NCBI GenBank assembly: GCA_034423115.1
Contig: DAOUJD010000044.1
Coordinates: 62,001 to 126,000 of the forward strand
DNA from: Bin87 sp034423115
Lineage (GTDB): Bacteria > Chloroflexota > Dehalococcoidia > Lucifugimonadales > UBA3495
Direction: 5' to 3'
DNA length: 64,000 bases
Under the pieces are notes generated by a model. It had not been told where the DNA came from and searched no databases. It saw only the letters and a program-made list of their open reading frames with translations. The stretch's first letter is position 1; each line of letters starts with the position of its first letter. Both the position numbers and the translations under genes were made by a program. Shown here one piece after another: positions 34,536 to 43,525 of this stretch.

Positions 34536-35495
34536 CTATTCGGTGCCGCTGGCGATGGCTGCGGTTCGCGGTTCGCCGCCGTGGTCGACGTCCCAGTCCC
34601 AGAGATCGGCGTGGAAACCCGACAGGTTCTCGGCCAGCGTGTTGATGAAGTTGCGAACGCCGCGCCCGTGGAACTTGCCGCGCAGGGTGCAGACGCCGAT
34701 GTTGGCAGACGGGAAGATATGATCCAGGCGAACCACGGCCAGACGGTCGTGGTCCTCGGGATGCAGCGTGAAATCGCTGACGATGGCGATGCCCATGCCG
34801 ATGGCGACGTAGCGCTTGATCATTTCGGTGTTGTCCATCTCCAGCACCACGTCGTAGTTGACGCTCCGCTCACGCAGTTTTTGCTCTACGCGCCGGCGGC
34901 TCAGGCTCTCCGGGCTGTTGAGGATCAAAGGGAACTGGGCCATGTCCTCGATGGTCACCGGGTCGCAGTGCAGCAAATGGTGGCTGGGCTCGGTGATGAG
35001 CACCACGTTATAGTCGAAGAGTTCCGCAAATTCCAGGGATGGATCATCGTTGGGAGGAGCGGAGCACAATGCCAGGTCAACCTCGCCGGATTTGACCAAC
35101 TGGATCAGGTTGGCGTAGGAGCGGGCCACGAGACGCATGCGCACGTCGGGATACTTGGAGCGGAACTGGCGGATGGGACGGGGTAGGTGGTAGGAAACGA
35201 TGTCGGGATACGCGCCGACAACGAAGGAGCCACGGCCCTCGGAGTAGTCCATCTGGGTTTTCAGCGTGTCGATGGACTCGACGATCGGAGTCACCAGTTC
35301 GTAGAACAGGGAACCCTCGGAGGTGAGCTGGATGGGGCGTTTGATGCGGTCGAACAGGGTGATGCCGAATTCGCCCTCCAGCTTGCGCAGGTGGGTGGTG
35401 ACCGTGGGCTGCCCGAGCTCCAGCTTGCGGGCCGCTTTGGATACGCTGCGCAGCCGGGCTACGTGATAAAAGCTGATAATCTCTCGCAGTTCCAT
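34536..35495 (-). CDS. LysR-family transcriptional regulator
   Basis: 319 residues. An N-terminal winged helix-turn-helix (FYHVARLRSVSKAARKLELGQPTVTTHLRKLE, near 10-42) is followed by the standard substrate-binding domain: GSFVVGAYPDIVSYHLP near 90, VDLALCSAPPNDDPSLE near 138 and GMGIAIVSDFTL near 233. The last ~20 residues (WDWDVDHGG onwards) are an acidic extension. It diverges from the ferredoxin/ornithine cyclodeaminase-like pair, which are its most likely targets. Confidence 0.93.
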   Translation of the reverse strand: MELREIISFYHVARLRSVSKAARKLELGQPTVTTHLRKLEGEFGITLFDRIKRPIQLTSEGSLFYELVTPIVESIDTLKTQMDYSEGRGSFVVGAYPDIVSYHLPRPIRQFRSKYPDVRMRLVARSYANLIQLVKSGEVDLALCSAPPNDDPSLEFAELFDYNVVLITEPSHHLLHCDPVTIEDMAQFPLILNSPESLSRRRVEQKLRERSVNYDVVLEMDNTEMIKRYVAIGMGIAIVSDFTLHPEDHDRLAVVRLDHIFPSANIGVCTLRGKFHGRGVRNFINTLAENLSGFHADLWDWDVDHGGEPRTAAIASGTE

Positions 35496-35528
35496 AGGGC
35501 GTCCACCTCTAACTCAAACCCAGTTGTG

Positions 35529-35562
35529 TTCGCATCCCTGCACTGAAACGATATAATATATC
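35529..35562 (+). promoter_or_regulatory. Promoter candidate overlapping a palindromic operator
   Basis: TTCGCA (35529-35534), 17-bp spacer, TATAAT (35552-35557). The -10 lies inside the 13-bp palindrome GATATA-A-TATATC (35550-35562), which also presents TATATT on the minus strand towards the LysR gene. This is a plausible divergent promoter with a LysR-type site. Confidence 0.45.
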
Positions 35563-35756
35563 AGGATAATCAATAATGCAACGGGGCCGCAATTTGCGAC
35601 TTGAGAGGCGTGTTGGTCGGTCGGTGCATGAGATCAACATGACCGGACCACCGGAATTTTGTGCCAGTGAGACCTGGGGACCTTGTGCGATTGGGTTGGG
35701 AACGTGCAGTTTTGTGCGAGATTTTTCGCTCGGGTGGCGCCCTTTGCGGACAGAAT

Positions 35757-35783
35757 CATATCGCCGTCAGGAATAGCGATATG
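35757..35783. promoter_or_regulatory. Inverted repeat, possible operator
   Basis: CATATCGC (35757-35764) and GCGATATG (35776-35783) are perfect inverted copies 11 bases apart, 135 bp before the ferredoxin start. This could be a transcription factor site or an RNA hairpin. Confidence 0.35.
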
Positions 35784-35918
35784 GTAGCCATATACCTTGA
35801 CAAAATATCGGGACAAACCGCAGAATACGGCCTATTAACGGGCCAGCCACGGGTCGCGCCGACCAGGGGGCCGGCGACCGAAATTGCCGCGACTATCCGC
35901 CCGTGTCGAGGTAATCTG

Positions 35919-36161
35919 ATGGCATTCGTGATTACACAGCCTTGCGAGGGTGTCAAAGACGCCTCTTGCGTCGAAGTTTGCCCCGTGGACTGCATCCATA
36001 CCGACGACGACGCGCCGATGTACTACATCAACCCGGACGACTGCATCGACTGCGCTTACTGCGTGGCGGTGTGTCCTGTTTCCGCGATTTTCGACGAGTT
36101 TACGGTGCCTCCCAACCAGCGCGAGTACGTGCGCACCAACCGGCTCTATTTCGCTCGTTAG
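35919..36161 (+). CDS. Ferredoxin, 7Fe/8Fe bacterial type
   Basis: 80 residues from ATG 35919. The N-terminal cluster motif is CEGVKDASCVEVCPVDCIH; the wider first spacing resembles 7Fe ferredoxins with a 3Fe-4S cluster. The second motif is CIDCAYCVAVCPVSAI, a standard 4Fe-4S site. A short C-terminal tail ends in TNRLYFAR. It is a soluble one-electron carrier. The frame is open upstream but only this part is ferredoxin-like. It probably shares a transcript with the next gene, 20 bp downstream. Confidence 0.92.
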   Translation: MAFVITQPCEGVKDASCVEVCPVDCIHTDDDAPMYYINPDDCIDCAYCVAVCPVSAIFDEFTVPPNQREYVRTNRLYFAR

Positions 36162-36181
36162 CCCTCTTAACGGATCACGAT

Positions 36182-37135
36182 ATGGCGCGGTTCCTTACCA
36201 ACGCTCAGGTCAACGAATGCGTTAGCCTGGAAGACGTCCTGCCTGCCATCGAAGCGATGATGGATAACCATGGTGGGGGCGAGGCCGCCAACCTGTCGCG
36301 ACGGCGCATCGCTACGCCGGGTGGATACCTGGCGGTGATGGGCGGCGCGATCATGCACGATGGCGTCTTTGGGGTAAAGACTTTCACCAACACCCGAAAT
36401 GGGTATTCATTCCAGGTGAGCCTTTACGACGCCGAGAGCGGCGAATTGCTGCTCTACACGCAGGCCAACCGATTGGGTCAACTGCGGACCGGTGCCACGA
36501 CTGCGGTGGCCGTCAAGCACCTGGCAAACGATGGCACAGCCACGGTGGGGATCATCGGCACCGGCAACCAGGCCGGCGACCAGTTGCGGGCCGTGAGCAT
36601 GGTGCGGCAGATTGGCGAGGTCAAGGCATTCAGCCGCAACGCCGACAACCGACAGGCGTTCGCAACGCGCATGACAGACGACCTTGGGGTTCCGGTGATC
36701 GCGGCCGACACCAACGAGAACGCGGTCGCCGATTGCGAGGTTGTGATCGCCATAGCGTCTGCTCAAACACCGGTGGTGCAGGGCGAGTGGCTATCAGCAG
36801 GGACAACGGTGATCGGAGCCGGCCCAACCCTGCTGAGATACCGCGAGGTAGATGACGGCACGCTGGCCAGGGCGGACCGCCGGTTCGTGGACTCGCTGGA
36901 ACAGGCGCCCCTGGAGTGCGGTGACATCTCCGCCGCCGTGGACCTGGGCCTGGTGCAGTGGAGCCAGTTCCACGAGTTGCGGCACGTGGTGGCGGGGACT
37001 ATCCCAGGCCGCGCATCCAGCGACGAGATCGTCTACTGCAAGCTGATGGGCACCGGGCTGGCGGATGTGGCGGCGGCCAAGGTGGTGTGGGAGCGTGCCG
37101 AGCAGATGGACATCGGCATGGTGATGGACTGGTAG
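36182..37135 (+). CDS. Ornithine cyclodeaminase/mu-crystallin family protein
   Basis: 317 residues from ATG 36182. The NAD(P)-binding Rossmann motif is VGIIGTGNQAGDQLRAVSMV near 120. Preceding segments GVFGVKTFTNT near 60 and TQANRLGQLRTGATTAVAV near 91 are the family substrate/cofactor region. SDEIVYCKLMGTGLADVAAA near 280 is typical of the C-terminus. Members include ornithine cyclodeaminase, alanine dehydrogenase and ketimine reductases, so the exact reaction is open. The ferredoxin and divergent LysR gene are close neighbours. Confidence 0.88.
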   Translation: MARFLTNAQVNECVSLEDVLPAIEAMMDNHGGGEAANLSRRRIATPGGYLAVMGGAIMHDGVFGVKTFTNTRNGYSFQVSLYDAESGELLLYTQANRLGQLRTGATTAVAVKHLANDGTATVGIIGTGNQAGDQLRAVSMVRQIGEVKAFSRNADNRQAFATRMTDDLGVPVIAADTNENAVADCEVVIAIASAQTPVVQGEWLSAGTTVIGAGPTLLRYREVDDGTLARADRRFVDSLEQAPLECGDISAAVDLGLVQWSQFHELRHVVAGTIPGRASSDEIVYCKLMGTGLADVAAAKVVWERAEQMDIGMVMDW

Positions 37136-37160
37136 AGGCGGGTTTGAAACCCGCCCCTAC
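37133..37160. terminator. Palindrome between convergent genes, REP-like (family C)
   Basis: GGCGGGTTT-G-AAACCCGCC (37137-37155) flanked by TAGA and CCTAC. It lies between the cyclodeaminase-family stop and the carB stop. It could work as a bidirectional terminator and also resembles a dispersed repeat of the form GTAGGGGCGGGTTT... Confidence 0.5.
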
Positions 37161-37186
37161 AACCGTATGGTCTTCCCAAGCCCCCG

Positions 37187-40100
37187 CTAGAAACGCGGCG
37201 CGGTCAGGTACTCCTCGGTAGTTAGGATGTTGTAGTTGTCCAGGCCGCTGAGCATGCTCTCCATGGCGGCGCGGGCGGTGTCCAACGAGGTGAAACACGG
37301 GATGCGCCGTTCCACCGCGGCGCGCCGGATGAAAAAGCCGTCCCGCATCACCGACGTATCGCCGGACAGCGTATTGACCACCGCGCCCACGGTTCCATCG
37401 TTAATGACGTCCAGCACGTCGGGCGACCCCTCGCCGATGCGTTTGGTGATGGTGGTCACGGGTAGGTTCATCGCCGTGATCATGGCCGCCGTACCCTCGG
37501 TGGCGTACAACTGACAGCCGGCGTCGGCGAGACCGCGGATCAATGGCAGGGAGTCCGCCTTGGCGTGGTCGGAGATGCTGAGCAACACGCCCATCCCGGG
37601 AGAGAGGTTGATGCTTGCGGCCTGCAGCGCCTTGGTCAGCGCACCAGTGAAATCCCAGTCGATGCCCATGACCTCGCCGGTGGATTTCATTTCGGGGCCC
37701 ATGTACCAGTCCACGCCGACCAGCTTGGACATCGAGAACACCGGTGCCTTGATGCCCACGAGCTTCTGACGCGGCCACAGTCCGCCCTGGTAACCCAGAT
37801 CCTTCAGCTTGTCGTCCAACATGACACGAGTGGCGAGATTGGCGACCGGCACCCCGGTAACCTTGGAGATGAACGGGATGGTGCGGCTGCCCCGGGGGTT
37901 GACTTCCAGCACGTACACCGTGGTGGGTTCGTCGCCGTCAGAATGGATGCTGGGGCTGCGGTAGGCGCTGCCCCCTTGCAGGACGAACTGTATGTTCATG
38001 AGGCCGCGCACGCCCAGCGCCAAACCGATGCGGGTGGTGTAGTCGACCAGCGTATCGACCTCTTCTTCTGTGAGGTTCAGGCCCGGATAGATGGCCATGG
38101 AGTCGCCGCTGTGGACGCCGGCGCGCTCCACGTGCTCCATGATTCCGGGGATCAGAACGCGCTCGCCGTCGCAGATGGCGTCAACCTCACACTCGCGACC
38201 CTCCATGTAGTGGTCCACCAGGACTTCGCGCTCCGGGGTAACCTCGGTGGCGATGGTCAGATAGCGGATCAACTCGGTGGCGTTGCGAACGATTTCCATG
38301 GCGCGACCGCCCAGCACGTAGCTGGGGCGCACCACCACCGGATAACCGATGCGCTGGGCCACCCGCAGCGCCTGGTCCACGGAATGCACCGTGGCTCCCG
38401 GAGGTTGTGGAATGCCCAGATCCACCAGGAATCGCTCGAACTTCTGGCGGTCGCTGGCGATGTCGATAGCCTCGGCGCTGGAACCCAGGATGGGCAACCC
38501 GGCGGCGGCCAGCGACTGCGATAGGTTAATGGCGGTTTGCCCGCCAAACTGGACCAGGCTGGGGGGCGGGTTGTCGTCGATGGTCTCGTTATCGATGATG
38601 TCCCGCACCGCCTCTTCGTCCAACGGCTCAAAATAGAGGCGGTCACTGGTGTCGAAATCGGTGGACACGGTTTCGGGGTTGGAGTTGACCATGATGCTGG
38701 CGACCCCGGCCTGGGACAATGCCCACGCTGCGTGCACGCTGCAATAGTCGAACTCGATGCCCTGGCCGATGCGTATTGGACCGCTGCCGATCACGACCGC
38801 CTTGGGCCCCTCCAGCGGCGGCGCTTCGTTTTCGGTGTCGTACGCGCTGTAGTAGTAGGGGGTAGCGGCCTCGAACTCTGCCGCGCAGGTGTCCACCATC
38901 TTGAAAACGGGCCTGATGCCGTGCTGCCGACGCATCTGTCGCACCTGCTCAGGGAGCAGGCCGGACAACGTGGAGATCTCCTGGTCGGGGAATCCCAGCC
39001 GTTTGGAGGCTAGTAGGGTCGCCGGCGTCAGCGGGTTGCCCAGCAGTCGGCGCTCCTGATCTACGATGCGCTCCAGCGCCGCGACGAACCAGGGATCGAT
39101 GCTGGTGTGCGCCACCAGCTCATCGCGGGTGATGCCCCGGCGCAAGGCTGCGGTCAAGGCCCACAGCCGAAGGTCGTTAGGGTGCAACGGCAGCGAGTCC
39201 AACAACTGCTGGCGGCCCGGTCGCGCGCTCAGATCTCTCCAATCTTTGTCTTCCCAGAGCAGCGATGAGTTGGCCTGCTCCAGCGCGCGCGTGGCTTTCT
39301 GCAGGGCGGACTCGAAACTGCGATCGATGGCCATGACCTCGCCGGTGGCCTTCATCTGGGTGGTCACGTGGCGGTCGCCGTTAGGGAACTTGTCGAACGG
39401 CCAGCGTGGTATCTTTACGACGCAGTAGTCCAGCGCGGGTTCAAAGGCCGCGACGGTGCTGTCCGTAACCGCGTTGGCGATCTCGTCCAGGCGTCGGCCC
39501 ACCGCGATTTTCGCGGACACCCGCGCAATAGGGTAACCGGTGGCCTTGCTGGCCAATGCGGAGGAACGGCTGACGCGGGGGTTGACTTCGATGACGTAGT
39601 AGTCCGAATCGGCCTCCCAATCACCGGGCCGGTTCTTCATGGCGTCGGGATGTGGACGCAGGGCCAGTTGGATGTTGCAGCCGCCCTCGATGCCGAGACC
39701 CCGGATGATGTTCAGGCTGGCGGTGCGGAGCATCTGGTACTCCTTGTCCGTCAGCGTCTGGCTGGGGGCGACGACGATGCTGTCCCCGGTGTGCGCGCCC
39801 ATGGGGTCGAAATTCTCCATGTTGCACACGGTGATGCAGTTGTCGGCGCCGTCGCGGATCACCTCGTACTCCACCTCTTTCCAGCCCACCAGCGAGCGCT
39901 CCAGCAGCACCTGGCTGATCGGGCTGGCCGACAACCCGCTTTCCACGATGGCCGTGAACTCCTCGTCCGTCTCGGCGATGCCTCCGCCCGTCCCGCCCAG
40001 GGTGTATGCGGGTCGCACCACCAGCGGAAGGCCGACTTCGGCGCGGTATTCCTGCGCTTCTGGCATTGTGGATACCGTACGGTTGGGCGGCATGGGTTCG

Positions 40101-40522
40101 CCGATGTCAAGCAGGAACTGCCGGAAAAAATCGCGATCCTCGGCCTTTCGGATGGTCTCCAACGGGGTGCCCAGCAGACGCACCTGGTAGCGGTCCAGTA
40201 CCCCGGCATCCGCCAACGCGACGGCCAGGTTGAGGCCGGTCTGTCCGCCCAGCGTGGGAAGAATCCCGTCAGGGCGTTCCGAAGCGATGATGCGCTCCAG
40301 AACAGGCACGGTCAGCGGTTCGATGTAGACGCGGTCCGCGATGTCGCGGTCGGTCATGATGGTGGCCGGATTGGAATTGACCAGAACGACGGACACTCCC
40401 TCTTCGCGGAGAGCTTTACAGGCCTGGGTGCCGGCGTAATCGAACTCGGCGGCTTGGCCGATAACAATGGGGCCGGAGCCGATGACCAGTACCTTGCGGG
40501 GTTGCTGGGAAAGATCGCTCAA
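37187..40522 (-). CDS. carB: Carbamoyl-phosphate synthase large subunit
   Basis: 1111 residues, slightly above the usual ~1070. It makes carbamoyl phosphate from bicarbonate, ammonia and two ATP. Two homologous synthetase halves are visible: KVLVIGSGPIVIGQAAEFDY at the start and AVVIGSGPIRIGQGIEFDY near 600. Each has its ATP-grasp region (VRPAYTLGGTGGGIA near 165; VRPSYVLGGRAMEIV near 740). A C-terminal MGS-like allosteric domain (GVLLSISDHAKADSLP onwards) ends it. Last gene of the pyr operon. Confidence 0.98.
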   Translation of the reverse strand: MSDLSQQPRKVLVIGSGPIVIGQAAEFDYAGTQACKALREEGVSVVLVNSNPATIMTDRDIADRVYIEPLTVPVLERIIASERPDGILPTLGGQTGLNLAVALADAGVLDRYQVRLLGTPLETIRKAEDRDFFRQFLLDIGEPMPPNRTVSTMPEAQEYRAEVGLPLVVRPAYTLGGTGGGIAETDEEFTAIVESGLSASPISQVLLERSLVGWKEVEYEVIRDGADNCITVCNMENFDPMGAHTGDSIVVAPSQTLTDKEYQMLRTASLNIIRGLGIEGGCNIQLALRPHPDAMKNRPGDWEADSDYYVIEVNPRVSRSSALASKATGYPIARVSAKIAVGRRLDEIANAVTDSTVAAFEPALDYCVVKIPRWPFDKFPNGDRHVTTQMKATGEVMAIDRSFESALQKATRALEQANSSLLWEDKDWRDLSARPGRQQLLDSLPLHPNDLRLWALTAALRRGITRDELVAHTSIDPWFVAALERIVDQERRLLGNPLTPATLLASKRLGFPDQEISTLSGLLPEQVRQMRRQHGIRPVFKMVDTCAAEFEAATPYYYSAYDTENEAPPLEGPKAVVIGSGPIRIGQGIEFDYCSVHAAWALSQAGVASIMVNSNPETVSTDFDTSDRLYFEPLDEEAVRDIIDNETIDDNPPPSLVQFGGQTAINLSQSLAAAGLPILGSSAEAIDIASDRQKFERFLVDLGIPQPPGATVHSVDQALRVAQRIGYPVVVRPSYVLGGRAMEIVRNATELIRYLTIATEVTPEREVLVDHYMEGRECEVDAICDGERVLIPGIMEHVERAGVHSGDSMAIYPGLNLTEEEVDTLVDYTTRIGLALGVRGLMNIQFVLQGGSAYRSPSIHSDGDEPTTVYVLEVNPRGSRTIPFISKVTGVPVANLATRVMLDDKLKDLGYQGGLWPRQKLVGIKAPVFSMSKLVGVDWYMGPEMKSTGEVMGIDWDFTGALTKALQAASINLSPGMGVLLSISDHAKADSLPLIRGLADAGCQLYATEGTAAMITAMNLPVTTITKRIGEGSPDVLDVINDGTVGAVVNTLSGDTSVMRDGFFIRRAAVERRIPCFTSLDTARAAMESMLSGLDNYNILTTEEYLTAPRF

Positions 40523-40552
40523 TGGAGTGTCCTTGCTGTGCGGTGTGAAGAG

Positions 40553-40978
40553 TCACGAAAAACGGGGCATGGCCCCGGGCAGTTCCATCAGTTGCCGCTC
40601 GACCAGAGCGTTGATCATCTGGAAAATGAAGGCTCCAAAGTACTCGCCCTCGCTGTCGAAATGGCCGACGTCGATGCCGCCCTCCGGAGTGCGCGGCGGG
40701 ATAACCAGATCAGCGGCATCCGGAGCGATTTTGGAGACGTGGACGAAGCCCACCGGCCGGTCGTCGATGGGTTCGTTGGTAGCGAGGTCGGTGAGTTTTA
40801 CGGCTAGTTCCCAGCGGGAACCCAGCTGACCGCGGCTGACGGCCGCCAACCGGTAGCCGCGCCCGTGGTGAGTAAGGGAGGGAAGCACCTCATCCAGTAA
40901 AGCCAACGCGTCATTCAGGCCAATGGGTAATTCAGTTTCAATGCCCTGCTCGAGTAGAAAACTGGTGAATCCGGTCAT
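40553..40978 (-). CDS. Hypothetical protein inside the pyr operon
   Basis: 141 residues from the ATG at 40978, with a GGAAGGGG-type ribosome-binding site. The sequence (MTGFTSFLLEQGIETELPIG at the start; FDSEGEYFGAFIFQMINALV near 108) has no domain, signal peptide or membrane segment I recognise. It lies between carA (37 bp upstream) and carB (30 bp downstream) on the same strand, so it should be co-transcribed with pyrimidine genes. A role in that pathway is only suggested by position. Confidence 0.7.
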   Translation of the reverse strand: MTGFTSFLLEQGIETELPIGLNDALALLDEVLPSLTHHGRGYRLAAVSRGQLGSRWELAVKLTDLATNEPIDDRPVGFVHVSKIAPDAADLVIPPRTPEGGIDVGHFDSEGEYFGAFIFQMINALVERQLMELPGAMPRFS

Positions 40979-41015
40979 GCTCTGCTTGCCCCTTCCAAAT
41001 GATTGAGGGTTCTCG

Positions 41016-42146
41016 CTACGCGGACCGGCCCGCCGGTTTGGCGTCGTCAACCATGGCGAGGAAACGATCAAAAAGGTACTCGTTATCCTTCGGCCCGGGC
41101 GACGCTTCCGAATGGTATTGGATGGTGAACAACGGCAGTTCCCGGTGGCGCAGACCCTCAACGGTATTATCGTTGAGGTTGATCTGGGAGACCTCTAAAC
41201 CGACGGGCAGATTATCGGCATCCACGGCGTAACCGTGGTTCTGCGCGGTGATGTGCACCCGACCCGATTCCAGGTCTTTAACCGGGTGATTGCCGCCGCG
41301 GTGTCCGAACTTCAGCTTGTAGGTGCGCCCTCCCAAGGCCCGTGCCGCCAGTTGGTGCCCCAGGCAGATGCCCATGATGGGAACACGGCCGATCAACTGG
41401 CGTACGTTGTCCACGATGTTGCCCAGGAGTTCCGGATCGCCGGGTCCGGGAGACAGCAGCAATCCCGACGGCTGCATCGCCAGCATGACATTGGCCGGCG
41501 TAGTCGCGGGAACGGCGAACACCTCACAATTCCGGCTCTGCAAGAGGCGCAGGATGTTGTACTTCAATCCAACGTCAGTCACCAGGATACGGCGTATGCC
41601 CGCCGGCGGGGGAGCGGTTGGGAACCCGGAGTGCTCGGAGCCGTCCCAGGCGTAACCGTCCTGCGTGGTGACGGTGCTGACCAGATCCAGATTGTCATAG
41701 CGAGGTAGTTCCGCGAGCTTGCTTCGCCCTGCGTCCGGGTCGTCGGTGGTCAACAGGCCCATCATTACGCCGCGAGTGCGCAGCCGGCGCGTTAAAGCGC
41801 GGGTGTCGATGCCGCTGATGCCCGGGATATTGTATTCCTTGAGGAACGCGTCCAGCGTCATGTTGCTGGTGCTGTGGCTGGGCAGGTCGCAGTGCTGGCG
41901 AACGATGAGGGCGGCGGCCTGGATGCGCTTGGACTCGAAATCGGCTCGGTTGATTCCGTAGTTGCCCACCAACGGGTAGGTCAACGCCACCATCTGGCCG
42001 GCGTACGATGGGTCGGTGAGAACCTCCTGGTATCCTGTCATCGTGGTGTTGAACACCACCTCGCCCCATCCGTCCCGCTGGGCCCCGAATGACTCGCCGG
42101 TGAAAACTGTGCCGTCCTCCAGTACCAGATGCACCACACCGCTCAC
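41016..42146 (-). CDS. carA: Carbamoyl-phosphate synthase small subunit
   Basis: 376 residues. The glutaminase subunit that supplies ammonia to CarB. The N-terminal domain carries FNTTMTGYQEVLTDPSYAGQ near 31 and GISGIDTRALTRRLRTRG near 114. The class I amidotransferase domain has the nucleophile elbow PIMGICLGHQLAARALGG (Cys near 263) and a later HRGGNHPVKD and FTIQYHSEASPGPKDNEYLF with the catalytic His and Glu. Its start overlaps the pyrC stop by 4 bp (ATGA). Confidence 0.97.
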   Translation of the reverse strand: MSGVVHLVLEDGTVFTGESFGAQRDGWGEVVFNTTMTGYQEVLTDPSYAGQMVALTYPLVGNYGINRADFESKRIQAAALIVRQHCDLPSHSTSNMTLDAFLKEYNIPGISGIDTRALTRRLRTRGVMMGLLTTDDPDAGRSKLAELPRYDNLDLVSTVTTQDGYAWDGSEHSGFPTAPPPAGIRRILVTDVGLKYNILRLLQSRNCEVFAVPATTPANVMLAMQPSGLLLSPGPGDPELLGNIVDNVRQLIGRVPIMGICLGHQLAARALGGRTYKLKFGHRGGNHPVKDLESGRVHITAQNHGYAVDADNLPVGLEVSQINLNDNTVEGLRHRELPLFTIQYHSEASPGPKDNEYLFDRFLAMVDDAKPAGRSA

Positions 42147-43522
42147 GCTGCGTCTCCTTTGTTCAGTAGGTCAGGTTCTTCAAACACCACGCGGCCTTCC
42201 ACCAACGTCGCGGCGACGCGTCCGCGCAGCTCAACGCCGTCCAGCGGGGTGTTGCGGCCCATAGATGCGAACCGGTTTACGTCCACCGTCCAGGCTGCAT
42301 CGGGATCGAACAGCACCAGGTCGGCCGGCGTGCCCGGAGTAAGGGCGGCATAGTTGGGCAGGCCGTTGCCCAACACACGGGCCGGGCCGGTGGTCAATCG
42401 CTCAATCATCGTGGGCAGGCTGATGGCGCCGTTGTGCACCGTGGACAGCGCCGTGCCCAACGCGGTCTCCAGGACGCTGATGCCAAACGCCGCTTCGGGG
42501 TAGGTACACTCCTTGCTGACGCGTTCGTGGGGGGCGTGATCGGTGGCGACGCAATCGATGGTGCCGTCGGCCAGTCCTGCCACGCAGGCAGCGACATCGG
42601 TGTTGGTGCGCAACGGCGGGTATACCTTGGTGCGGGTGTCGTAGGCCATCGGCCCGGCGGTCACGTTCGGGTCGCCCTTGCCGCCCATCGCCCATGCGTC
42701 GGTCAGCAGCAGGTGATGCGGGCAAACCTCAGCGGTGACGGCGATGCCCCGCTCCTTGGCCTGGCGTACCATCGCCACGCTGCCGGCAGAACTGAGGTGG
42801 GCCAGGTGCAACCGTCCTCCGGTCAACTCGGCCAGGGATATGTCGCGGGCGACCATGGCCTCCTCGGCCACGGCGGGGATACCGGGCAGGCCCAGGCGGC
42901 TGCTGACCCAACCCTCAGCCATGACGCCGCCGCAGCATAGCGCGCGGTCCTCGCAGTGGTTGCTGATGGGGACGCCGAGGTCTCGGCTGTAGGTTAGAGC
43001 CAGCCGCATCAGGCCGGCGTCGTACACCGGGTCGCCGTCGTCGCTGAACGCCACCACGCCGGAGGTGGTCAGCTCCTCCATGTCCGCCAGCTCTCGGCCG
43101 TTGCGCCCCTTGGTTACGCAACCGAACGCCCAAACGCGGGCCGGGACGGTCGCGGCGCGGTTGGCGATGTAATCCACCACAGCGGCATTATCGATGGCGG
43201 GGTCTGTGTTGGGCATGGCGCAGATGGTGGTGAACCCGCCGCGCACGGCGGCCTCGGCGCCCGTGGCGATGGTTTCCTTGTATTCGAACCCGGGCTCGCG
43301 CAGGTGGGTGTGGATGTCGATGAAACCCGGCGATACCACCAGGCCACTCGCGTCAATCGCCCTCGCCGTTTGGTCCAAACCATCGGCGGGTATGGACCGG
43401 TCAACGGCTTTGACCATTCCGTCGGCGATCAGCACGTCGAAGACGCCATCCCTGCCGTTGGCCGGATCAATTACGCGACCGCCGGTGATCAGGATGGGTT
43501 GGTGTTGGGACGAAATAACCAC
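42143..43522 (-). CDS. pyrC: Dihydroorotase
   Basis: 459 residues, class I (multifunctional-type) dihydroorotase, closing carbamoyl aspartate to dihydroorotate. The metal site is GFIDIHTHLREPGFEYKETI near 61-80. The later CATDHAPHERVSKECTYPEAAFGI near 333 carries the conserved Asp and His. The second His pair is in HCEDRALCCGGVM and HLAHLSS. Gap of 3 bp to pyrB and 4-bp overlap with carA indicate one transcript. Confidence 0.96.
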   Translation of the reverse strand: MVISSQHQPILITGGRVIDPANGRDGVFDVLIADGMVKAVDRSIPADGLDQTARAIDASGLVVSPGFIDIHTHLREPGFEYKETIATGAEAAVRGGFTTICAMPNTDPAIDNAAVVDYIANRAATVPARVWAFGCVTKGRNGRELADMEELTTSGVVAFSDDGDPVYDAGLMRLALTYSRDLGVPISNHCEDRALCCGGVMAEGWVSSRLGLPGIPAVAEEAMVARDISLAELTGGRLHLAHLSSAGSVAMVRQAKERGIAVTAEVCPHHLLLTDAWAMGGKGDPNVTAGPMAYDTRTKVYPPLRTNTDVAACVAGLADGTIDCVATDHAPHERVSKECTYPEAAFGISVLETALGTALSTVHNGAISLPTMIERLTTGPARVLGNGLPNYAALTPGTPADLVLFDPDAAWTVDVNRFASMGRNTPLDGVELRGRVAATLVEGRVVFEEPDLLNKGDAA

Positions 43523-43525
43523 CGT

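Larger units (their letters stand above)
35496..35918. other. 423-bp divergent intergenic region
   Basis: Lies between the LysR gene and the ferredoxin gene and holds an AT-rich palindromic promoter block (35529-35562) and a second inverted repeat (35757-35783). Frames crossing it give low-complexity or unlikely peptides and I do not call a gene. Confidence 0.6.

Noticed and set aside
35661..35918. N-terminal extension of the ferredoxin frame
   Set aside because: The 86 extra residues do not resemble ferredoxins and cover the inverted repeats; the ATG at 35919 begins exactly at the conserved sequence.
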